Below the pieces are notes generated by a model. That model worked only from the letters and a program-made list of their open reading frames with translations, was not told the DNA's origin and ran no database searches. 64,000 nucleotides of DNA from Lichenostomus cassidix (taxonomy: Eukaryota; Chordata; Aves; Passeriformes; Meliphagidae), in contig CM039184.1 of NCBI GenBank assembly GCA_008360975.2, positions 45,021,797 through 45,085,796 on the forward strand, read 5' to 3'. Below, piece after piece: positions 12,701-24,700 of the stretch. Numbering within the stretch: the stretch's first letter is position 1; every line of letters begins with the position of its first letter. The position numbers and the translations under genes are program-made.

Positions 12701-15700
12701 TGTATGCTAGATATAGATTTGGAATCCTTACCCTGTGAAAAATACATTCCAGTTTAAGAACTCTGTTACAAGAACATCATACATTAAAAGCAATTCAGAA
12801 AAGGAAATTTTAAAAATAGCTACAGGGTTGGCACAAAGTTTGGAAGACTCATCTTGTTTCTTTGACAAAGAAAAATAGAAGAACAAAGAACTAAAATCTA
12901 CTAAACACAGAGCAGCATAACCTGACAGCTCAGAGAAAAATTTAAGGTACCAGAAGAAATATTCTAGAAGCGAAAGAAAAGTGCAGGCAAGGGCATGATT
13001 GATTTTTTTTCCCCCATTCAAGAAAAATATATTTGGGTGTAGAATTAACTCTTATAGGATGGAATAACTGAACACAAGTGCCTCTAAATTAGTCATGGAA
13101 CTCATGGATATGCTAAAGACAGGTCACAGCTCCTAATCTTTAATGGCTGCCAATGTTCTACCTTCCTTACCATCGTTGTAATGATAGTAATATAATGGCT
13201 TCTCATTTGCACAGAACCAAAACTTCTGAACAGGATGGCTAAATAACTAAAGCAGGAGCATGGATTCATTCTAAGCCAAGTGCAAGATACCAAACAGCAG
13301 TGGCTCAGAGATAAAGGACACAACTTATTAAAGCCTGGGGCTGGGAGAAAGACCCTAATGAGGAAATAATTTCTCTCATTTCAAAGAAAGTATAATAAAA
13401 TATTCAAATATGGAGAAACTAAAGCTACCTTGCAGGAAAGAGACTAGGTTCCAGGAGTTCTTCTGCTTGTTAAAGTCATAGCTGTCAGATTCCATCTTGT
13501 TAAACTGAAAAGATTAGTTCACTAATACTCATAAGGACCCAAACCAGAAATACTACGATGGCAAATCTAATTGTACACAGAAAATACAGTGTCATAAGTC
13601 AACAACCAGATTTTTATAACTGTCTTGCTATTTGGTCCTGCTGCTTTTTCTCCCTTTTTCTTCTACCTTCTCTTTCCCACATAGCCAAGAAGATAGCACA
13701 GTATTCATGTGTTACGATGCTAAATGTGATTAGGATACCTCTTACCCTCATTTCTACCTGTTATAGAAACATATTTGCCTTTTTCTTCCTACAAAAATCA
13801 TAAACTTCAAAGACATAGAGGCAACAGTAGAAGGAGTTTTTTAGTCTTAAATTACAGCTAACTGACCTGTTTGCTGGAATTCCTGATTTGAATAAGGCAG
13901 GAGGAGATGTGAAATCAGGTTTGGTCGACTGCACGGCCAACTCTTTCTCCAAATTTCCAGTTCTGCCCTGCTGTACCTTCAAAATAATGTTTCATCATTA
14001 GTTTACCCTCACAAGTATAGTAGTTCCAATACTCAACATAACATATAGCCAACACAAAAAGAAAGTAAGTCCAACTTTAACCATAATTTCCAAAACTGTC
14101 ACCTCTGCATAGCTAGCAAAATTACATATTTTGTACTGATATATTACTTAAGTACTGTGTTTAATATAAGAATCAATATGCCAATTGTTACAGAAGATTA
14201 GACAGTTTAAATATTTATTCCCCAAGCATTCGATTTGTATGTGACCAAACTGATTTTCTTGAAGAATTTCCTGTATGAACAAAATTACATCTTAGTTTTT
14301 GAAAGAAGCAAACTTATTTTTAAAAAAGTCTTCATACTCTTAACAGAGATATCTAACAAGCCTTCTGTCCAGCACCAACAAACCATGAGACAAGAGACTT
14401 GAATGGATTCTCCGTCTGCCCCACTGATCATGAGATCTAGTAACCACTTAATTTCTGAGTCATACCGGGAAGTCGCCTCATACTCTGAGTTACGCAAACT
14501 ATAAAAGATTTTTCATTAGTTCAGACTGAATACTTCAGAAACACCCTGCTGTTTCTGAAGCACTGCAAAATTCCAGACACTTTTTTTCATTAAAGCCATG
14601 TAAAACCTTTGGTGCAAGCACTTCAAATATTGTTTTATGTCAGCAGCAGCTATATGTGAAAGAGAAACCTATATGAGTTAGCAATTAAGACAAATCTATA
14701 CTGATTCAATTTTTAAAGTCACTCCCACTGTATCAACCACACAGCTACATCACGCTACATAGCTAGTTCACCCATGTTGTAGCATCATATAAGCTGTGAT
14801 CTCACAGCTTGTAGGCAAGTGAACTACTATGTTTCTGCAGAATCTCTCTTCTAAACATGGGAACATCTTTCCGAACGCCACATAAATGCACACAAATTCT
14901 TAAAATTCATTAAAAATTGAATTAATGTTTCCTATCCAGAAGTATGAGGGGGAAAAGATGTAAGTATTTATCTCAAAAGTCTGTAAGACTTCTACAAATT
15001 AATGAGTAACTTGAAAATGTAGGAGACTTTCTTGCCAGTTATGAGAAGATTAATCCAAATTACATGTAAATATAATGTAAATTACATAAGACTGTTCCAG
15101 AAGAGAAGGAAAAATTTAATGAAATTAATAATTACATGTAAACTCATTGTAAAACAGGACAAATTCTTACAACACAATTATTACCTGTACTGTTTGACCA
15201 CCAGAGTCAATGCTGAGCTAGAAATAGGGGAGGTTTCAGGTTGGACTACTTATCCTTCCTCCTTCAGAACATTTCAGAGAATTTTGAGATTATAGACAGT
15301 TGCAAATTGTAACTCCTATTGCCCACTATTTCTACTGTCCCACAGCACTATTATAATGATAACTGAAGAAGGTATGAAGCCCCAGAGAACTTCTAATCTA
15401 TTCTTGCTAAAATAAAATCAAAATAACTGAATATCCTCAAGTAGCATATAAGAGAAAACAAAAATATCTGTCTGCAATTGACAGGTCTGTCACAGAAGAA
15501 AGAAACAGTTCCAAGTCAGTTCAAAGGCAGATCAAGAACGAAAATTACTACATACTGAGAATAGGTAAAATAAATAACCTTTGGATTATAATTTTAACTT
15601 TGGTATCAAACAAAAGAGTAAATGAGAAAGTGAGAAGATAAAAGGAAAGTTCAATCCTTAAGGCAAATGCAGTCATGTAGATCTTCCTATTCTCTGAAAA

Positions 15701-18700
15701 TGAGCATTTTTGAGTGGAAAAATTATTATACATAACTTGGTTTATTGTCAGCTAACCCCAAAAGGACAACACAAAAATATGGAAGATTGATTTTCGTATC
15801 AGAGCTGTCAAGGATAACTTACAAAACACAGTAAGAGCTACAATGTCACAGGAAAAATAAACATGCCATAATCTACAAAAGCTTTCCCACCACATCTCCA
15901 CAAATTCTTTAATCTGCACAAACGAACACACTACAACTACAAATAAACCATCACATCAAGAAAAATTAATTTCACTAGGAAATCTGTTAGTTCACCAGAC
16001 CACTAACTCACATGCTTGCAGAAGAGTGACGAACAAAGCAACACTTTTTAATCCGCATTTTGTGACACATACAGAAAGTCACTGATGTAAGATGAGAGTA
16101 TGAAACAATGGCTGTGTCCATATCAGTTGTTCTTCTATCAGTCTGGGCTGGCATGGGAAGCAATACTCAAGAAAAATGAGAGCAACCAACAAAATTTTAC
16201 TAAAATTCACCTTAAAAAGATGGTATCTGCCATCGAGAATCTCTGCACTTGGTCTTACTTCCATAGCTTTGTCTTCAGCCTAAGTTAAATAACACATTGC
16301 CCATTAAGTTACCATACAACTCTTAAATGATGGGCCACAATCTCAATAAAGGTACAGATGCAATCTAGCTGTAGCTGTCTGTCACACTATCCACACAACT
16401 GCCAGTGAAGCAACACAGTAACACTCGAGGTTCGGGGAGGGGAGTCAGGAGCAAACTCTAACAGAGGTACTGAACTGGGCAGAACAAGCTTACGACACAC
16501 AAGCAGCTTTACAGGGAGAAAAAACATATGTGACACAAAAAAAGCACTATTTACCGTAATTTTATTTGTGGTTGAGGTAACTGGCAAAATTTCAAGGCCC
16601 ATTCGTATTCTTTTCTGTTTTTCACAGTAAGCTTTCCAAGTATCTTCATTGAAGCCATAGTTAAAATAATCGGAGAGATCAGCCCCTTTGGTAGAGAAGC
16701 AGAGGTTTTTTAGGACATCACAAAGTTCATATTTTCTCCACTAAATATATATACACCTCTATTTAGAGCATCAAAACTGATTAGGTATTGATCTAAAAAT
16801 ACACAACTGAAATGTATAATTCATCAGTAGACAGAGGGTATTCATGGCTAAGACCACAAACCCATTAAAATTTAGTCAGGAACAATAGCTTGCCTAGTAT
16901 CATGAAGTGGGGATCAAGAGTAGAGAATATCATAGGGTATTATAATCCCCCATATCTTTACAGTAAGATAAATATAAGATCTATAAGTTTGCTGTATGTT
17001 CAGTGAAGAACCACTCTGTTTTGTTTTGCTTGTTCTGTATTTGGCTTCTCATTTTGTTTTGGCTCCTAGCTTCATTTCATGCCATGAAGTATTTTTATTG
17101 TAAGAGAGAGAACAGTTGTAACTCAAATGCACAGAATATATTTAATATAGCTAATAGTTCAAACATCAGATAATCATCAAAGGCTTCTTTTTTTTCCATT
17201 TTGTAGACACTGTTTGTATTACCAAAGCAATATACAAACACTAGAAAAAAGCTATATGCAGCAACAAGACATACTCCTACTAAAAAAAACCAATCAGTGC
17301 TGGTATTATTAGGAAGGTCTGGACAAATAACTTGAGCCAACAAGACAATACAAGCAGTCTCATGGAAAGTCCATGTGGAAAGTCCCAGCTTCTTATTCAA
17401 AGCTCATGGATGTACATGTGTGAACACAACCTAGCACAGGCAGCTACATTTCACCATTCTTCCTGCTAAAACCTGCTACAATTATTTTCCATTTTGCTTT
17501 ATCTTGTGTTCCATGGTACAGTGCAATAGCAGTAATCTCCACAGAAATGCAGCTTTACAAGGAGAGTTCAGGATACACTTGTATTAAAAAAAAGCCTGTT
17601 TCTTTCTCCTGACATGTGATTGGGATGTATACTAAGAAACATAGCACACCCAAACACTCTGTGGCACAGCAGGAAGGCAACAAGTAACATAGTTGCTTTT
17701 CCCAAGTTACACTGCACAGTACCTCCCACAGATAGGCGAGATGACATCTTTTCAGTCAACAGGAATCACTGTTAAAGGAAACTACCGAACACCTATGTAT
17801 CAGTTAACATAAACCAGACATTACCTGGCTTTCTCCAAGGTTTATCTTCAAAAGAATCTAAATCTACTTCCAGAAGTGGCACACCATTAATACTCCCTGG
17901 TGCATCGAGATCCAGTCCTTTAACTTTTGCACCTGAGAAGAGAAGTTGGAAAGTTAGAGCCTTCTGTCTCTACCAAATGGAATTTTATCAGTAGCAATAC
18001 ACTTAAAATAGAAATTAAGCCAGACAAATTTATCAAAAACTTTAAAAAGTAAAAATTATTTCCTTAATGCAAAACAATCTTTTTCTTCCACTTTTTACTA
18101 ATATTACTGCGTAAATTTTCTTACCAGAAGATCCATAAGCTCGTCCTCCTGCCTTAATATTGAGATTCACAGGTGCTGCTCCATAACTTGAAGAAATTAA
18201 CAAAAAATGAATTAGACAAAGAAGATTTTTAAACCAGAAGAAAACACAAAACAAGAGATAGCTAGATCCAGAAACGAATTGGACCCAGGCTCAATCACCA
18301 TCCTGAATCTCTAGCTTTCCAAGCTGGTAACTGTAAAAGTAAAGAGATCAGCCTAGGAGGAAGAGAGAGTACCTTTCTATGCTCAGTAGCAACTTCTCCA
18401 ACTAATAAACAGTAGTGAAGCAAGTCCCAGTCACTCTTCCTGAGTTGAAAGGATAAAGACCTTGATAGAAACAAGAATGGACAGAACCAGAAGAAGAGAG
18501 AGAAAGGAAAAATGCAGTTCATTTAGGGATACAGGTGACAGTCTGGGGATTAGAGTAAAAACAAAATAAATCAAAAGAGAAAGGAAGGGTTTAGATGGAT
18601 AATTTTCTCTTTTCATGATCATTCCATTTAATCCGTACAGAAGTGGAAAATACAAGCATTTCTCTAAAATTACTGAAATGCTGTTTCAATGTACCTCTAG

Positions 18701-21700
18701 CAATCATCTATCATCGTGACCAACAGAAAAGTATGCAATTTTTCTTTCTGAAATACTTGAGAGCTTTCTTCATAAAAATGCATTCAGAAATCTAACTCCT
18801 GAACAGACGTACCTATCTCAGGAATTACAGTTTTGTAACTGGTAATATGAAGATCTTGCTCTCCCTGCCATTTGTGTGCAATGTAACTTATCCTCACAGG
18901 TGACCCATAAACATAATGAGATTAGCATATAATTAGAAGCCAAGGCTATAGTTTACAGTATCCACTTCCATGCAGCTTTAGTTTTCCATTTAAGTGCTAT
19001 AACAGCACAAAACTGACACAAAACATTTAACCTTCTGATCTGCCATGCTGTATTTGTGCATGACTTTGTCAAACAAATAGAATGGGTTTTCTTAAACCGC
19101 AGTTGACTACTGTATGAAAAGTTGTTTGATCCTATAAAACAAGCTTGTTCTACTGCAGTTTAAATTAACAGCAATGTTCAGTTTGCTTTATATTGCTGCT
19201 CTTCCATGAACCTGCTGTCCAATTGCCCAGACAAAAAAGTTTTTCAGAAAATAGAAATTTCTATATAAAAATTTCTACTCTAATTAGATTTAGCATCATC
19301 AGCTCATTGTTTCCTGCATACATGGGAAGAGCATCAGCAAATCCATTGAGAATATAAACCTCATTTTGCTTTAGTACCACAAAATTTGAAGTCACTGCCT
19401 AGACCACAAGAATACTGCAAGTTATTGAAAGCAGAAAAACAAAGAACTGAAAGAATCAGTTTTTTATCATATTACAGTGATTTGCACAGTATTTTACGAT
19501 ACAAAATACTGGAAGTTTAAAAATGCTACGTTTCAAACAGGAGTAAATCACCTGCATTCTAAAGTCAAAAAGACAATAATATACATGAGTCAGACCTGCC
19601 TGCAGACTCATAATTCTATTAAGAAATGGCACCCTAGTAACTCTGGTTTTAATAAGCATAAAAATATTAGGGTTGCCAAGAAAAACAAGTGAACTACTTC
19701 CCTCAGAAGATTTCCATGCAATGGAAATGTTATTTCATAATTCTGGGTAAAATTAACATGAAAGTGTTCAGGGAAAAAGTCCTTTCTCAAGACTAGAAGG
19801 GATATGGGACAATACAAGTAGCAAGAACAGTACAAATGCCTAAACCACGATCTTGAGAAATAATCTCCAGAGGCTCGCAGCTCCATCATTTAGATCATTA
19901 AAATCTTATTTGAGAACATCAATAGGAATTGAAACTACAGAGGTCTAATTAGAACTGTATCCACTACAAACAGGATGAGGGACAAACACTTCTCATGTTC
20001 TTGCCACTCTATCCCTTGCAACAAAAATGCCACAGTCACAGTAACAACCCTAAAAATGCCACATAACATAGCCATTCCAAAATAAAAAACAATTTGCTCC
20101 TTTACAAACTTAATATAGTTACTTCTCAAAATCTGAAAACACAATTTAAACTCATACAAAACTCTTCCTTGTACTCCACTGATTTCATTTCACTTGTTTT
20201 CAAGCCACTGTATCATTAAAAACATTGTTAAAGAGCTGAAAAAATTCTTAATTGATAGTAGTTGTGCATACAATTTGACATTTTTGACAAGTATTAAATG
20301 GCAAATACAAAGACAAAAATATTAAAAATATAAATATTAAAAATGGAAAATAAATGGCAAGTATTAAAGAGACTGTGTTAATAATTAAATGTAATCTTAA
20401 AAGCTTCCCCAGATTATGTTTGCAAATAACTTACCTAAACTGTGGAGCTCCTGTCTTAATATCCCCTATGGTCACTTGAACATCATCTTCATCATCATCA
20501 CTATCACTATCACTGTCATCCTCAGCCTCTGCCACCTTCTACAAAAGAAAAAGTCATTGCTTAGACAAAAAGAAGTCACTTACATTCACAATGGAAAAAC
20601 AATCCAGACAAAACTATGCATTCTAGGAATCTCTGAAAGAAGAAAATTCTCATCTTCCTAGACATTAGAATTGAGTAGCATTAACAGTAAATTTAGGAGG
20701 TTACAAGTATCTGAAACATCTGGATCAAAAAAGAGAAGTGTCTTTAATACTAAGTTCAGTTTCTCAAGCATAAAAGAGTTTCCACTATCTAATAGCCTTC
20801 TTCTCTCTATCTAGCTCATACACACTGGTTCTACTCTTACCCAGTCATTCAGGAAAGAACTAAAAGACGAGCAAGACTAGCTTCTTGCCATCATCAATTA
20901 TATATCCAGAGTAACTCAATTAAATGTTTCACCAGTTGCTGCTGAACATGGCACTTTAGAGAAATCTATTTAGTTCCTAACATCAATAAACTACATAAAG
21001 TTTATAAAGTTTGCTGAAATTGAGACATTTCAGCAAACAGACTGAAAAATCAGATACAAGAGCATGTATGCTGTCCCACAGCCTTCAAGCTTGCTGGTTA
21101 AATAATTGTGCCAGTGCATACCAAGAGTTCATCTAGTCCACTGTTTCAGGTTTGTTTGGTGTTTTGGTTTGGTTTTCCCCTTACAGAGACCACAGGGGAC
21201 AGAAAAAAAGCACATATGATGCTCCTCCCTAACTTCAGCTGCTAATTATTATCAGCTAAGGACATTTCCTAAGCCAGTTATGGTTTGTGTTAGTAATCTC
21301 CAATGGATCTTACTCTCAAGTTCTAGTCCAGACTTCCTTTGGATTTGTGTAATTCCCAGCACTGACATTCTTTGGAGAGGAGTTCCAAAGCACTGTTTCC
21401 TGCATGAATATCCAACCTCTTTTGTTTTCACCCTGACTCCTTTCATTTAGAAGTCCCAGTCTTCTAAAGGAAGAACTATGTGGAATCAATCCTTATTTAT
21501 ATTCTCCATACATGATTTTGCTAGCCTTCATCATTTCCTACATTTGCCTGTCTTCCCAGCTGAGAAGTTCTTGGCTAATCAGTCATTCTGTATATGAGAA
21601 CTACCACCATTACTCCTGCTGCTCTTCCCTCAACCTTCCCAATTGTCGTAAAGCTTTTACAAAATGAAGGGAAAGAATAACAGTCAGAATTCAGGGTGCA

Positions 21701-24700
21701 ACTGAACCATGACTTTATGGTTTATCTTCCATTTTGTTCTATATTCACTTTCTGCTACATTGCAAGGTTTAACTGATTTTTAGACTCCAGACTAGCACTG
21801 AACTTGCCCCTCCTAAGTGGTAATGATCAATTCAGATAATTTTATTTGCAAGTCTGTTTCTTCCCCCCAATGAACATCACTCTTCTTTTTCTATGCAGAA
21901 TTCAATAACCCTGTATTAACCAGCCAGTTCTTCACAGTTAGTCCCTGCTTCTTCTATCTTGATAAACTTTGTATCATCAGAAAACTTGTGATTTTGCAAC
22001 TTAGCTCTTTTCCAAGTAAATAAGTTAAACAGCACAGGTTAGGCACAAAATTCCAGAGAATCCCCCCTGGAAGTGACCTTCCTTCCCTGTAAAAACAGAA
22101 CCATGACTTCTACCCTGTGTTTTCTATCTTTTACAAATCAATTATCCATGTAGGACTCATTCTGTAACTGCATAGGTTTTTTTAATCCTTTGCTGAGGAA
22201 CTTCTTAAAAACTTTGTGGAATCCAAGTGAACTTTTCCAACCAAATCACCCTTATTCACATACTGGAATCCTTCAGCAAGAGCCTGAACTCATCGAAGCC
22301 AAGTTGATTCTGCCCTGGCAGCCTGCAGTTATCCATGCACAGCTGAGTTCTAGTCCTTATCTATTACACTGTCTATTAAGTTGCCTGGTACATGAATTAG
22401 ACAAAAATGAGCAGCTCCCTAGAAGACAACATGTTGGAGTACAGTTCATCCTTGCTACACAACATTAATGTAATTTACATAACAATGAAAGAGTCCATTC
22501 TTGGGGTGGGGGGGAGGGGGAAAGTCTAGATCAGTAAATATATTCTGTAAATAACATCTAAAGACAGTCTTTCAATGCCATATGGCTGAAAAGTGTGAAT
22601 TCATCACTCACCAGGCAGCCCACACAGTAAAGGAGACACTGAACAGGCATCAAAGAGGAATTAAAATTTCATCTGGACCATGCACCCTTGCAACCAAACC
22701 CCATTTCACTTAAAATGAATGATTTCTTAGTTCCCTTCTCACAAAAATATTCACCTGTTCCTATTCAACCAGCTTGAACAATGCCCATTTTTCTAAGCTG
22801 CTGCTGAACCTTCATGGATACCATTTACCATGAAGTTCTCAATTTTATGAAGACACTCTAATGATATCCTAACAATGCCAGGCTTTATATAGATAAAAAA
22901 TACAAAAATATGCAAGTGCAAGAAAACTGAGCCTATAAGGATGTCCAGAAATACTTTAAGATCAGCAAGTCCAAAAAAATTATTGTTGCCTTCTACCTGA
23001 GAAATTTACCACCCACTCACAACGTTGTTATTACACAAAACACCCTTGATGCACTTTAAGTAGTTTTCTAGTTTAAACTGAAATAAGTTTTAATACCTTT
23101 TTCTCCAATTTTAAGTATGTTGTAATGTCTTTCACAAATAAAGCCTTAGAGTAACTGGAAAAAAAGTACTTCACTAAGAGGCCAGTCTTTGAAACTTGCA
23201 CAAATAATGGTTTCTGCATCACTTAAAACATTTCTTGCAATATATAAGCTAAAAAATCCTAGCAAAGTAAAACTACAATTTTCTCATAGAACATACTTAA
23301 ATTGTTCCCATTCATAGTAACCTGAATCCTTTAATCAACACCGCAACTGAAAATTAAATTTTCTGGTCCTTTCCTTCATCATACTAACACTGAAGTTACC
23401 AGACATACTAAACATTGAAGACTACTACAAAACAATTGCTATGTTGCCTCTGAAAGGCACACATAACTCATCTCTTGATTCATACCTTCGCATGGCTCTG
23501 CAAATGCTGCTTGTTTATCACATTCAAAAAAGAAAAATGATCAGAGGACTTTATTTTCTTTTCAGCGGGAGAAAATAGACCACCACTTTCAAAACGATGT
23601 CTTTGAGAAAAGAGAGCTGTCTTCAAGCACCATCTTTCCACCTCCCCCATGCAAAAACTAGAAGTACTATTAAGTCATAATATCAAAACATTAAAGCAGT
23701 ATTTCAAAAACACTTTTAAAACTACCGTTTTCACAACGCCGTTTTCTGCAGCTTCCTCTTCACTTCCAGGTGGGGGTGGAACACTTAAATAAAAACAAAC
23801 AGAAAAAGATGAAACTAGGTATTTATGCAGGCATTATTTCACAGGTATCCAATAACGATGAAAAAAAGCTTTGCTACATTATTCCAGGTGAAAAGCCAAA
23901 GCTCCAGTTGTCTTCTGAATGAATTTTTAAAAACTCAACTTACTAAAAACAATCTAGATTAATATAACTTTATATTAGCAAGATTTAGCTACCATAAATT
24001 ATACTAACTGGATGTTTGTAGAATAGTTGGAAGTAACAAGGCATTACATCTGGATCTTCTTTTGAAATCAAACTGAAATACTTTGAACCATATAAAGGGA
24101 GAATAAGTTGCTTGAGTTATTTTTCCTGCAGACTGACACTTTTCTAAGACATAATGGGAAAAAACATTTTAACACTCACAGAAATGTTTCACTGAAACAG
24201 AATTCCCACACTGGCATTGTGAAATTTTCTTCTACCATATGGAATAGTTACAATGCAATGACTAATTCAGCTATATTTTAAATGTAGACTGAAAACTGTA
24301 AAAATTATATAACTACTGGTCCACCTAAAAGGACCAGTACTGTAACATCCATGCAAATAAGCTGTCTCACTGGGCCTACCTACTGCTATTTCTTACACAG
24401 CAATATTTTAGCTTCCACAGTCCCATTAGCTGTCAGGATGCTACACCACAAATAGCAGAGTAAGCAGGGAGCCATCTAGCAACAATATTCTTTCATGGAA
24501 AAGGTTATTTCTGAAACAGAGTGAGCAATTGCCAATTTTTATCGAATAGAATGATTCTAACCCCCTACTCTGTTGGCAATGCACTCATGAGTGTTGCACC
24601 CAATACAGCTCAGGTATTGCCTCAGGATTCAAACTTGAGCATTTCACTTCATCAGCTGGTAAAGTAACAGACTAGCTACAGAATCTGAATAACACCTTGT

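Larger units (their letters stand above)
6978..13866 (-). other. FIP1L1: FIP1L1 intron 9
   Basis: This 6.9 kb intron is the longest in the visible gene. It contains a CR1 fragment (about 7807-7926), the decayed cassette exon (11713-11819) and a short run of TGTCACAA-like words (12455-12540). The rest is AT-rich and unremarkable. Confidence 0.75.
20539..23725 (-). other. FIP1L1: FIP1L1 intron 3
   Basis: 3.2 kb intron. About 1.3 kb of it looks like an ancient LINE fragment (21120-22480). A G-rich run follows at 22503-22521. The remainder is AT-rich. Confidence 0.7.

Noticed and set aside
17095..17400. 101-codon hydrophobic minus-strand frame in FIP1L1 intron 6
   Set aside because: It looks membrane-like only because of T-rich sequence. 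It lies between confirmed exons and lacks splice or start support.
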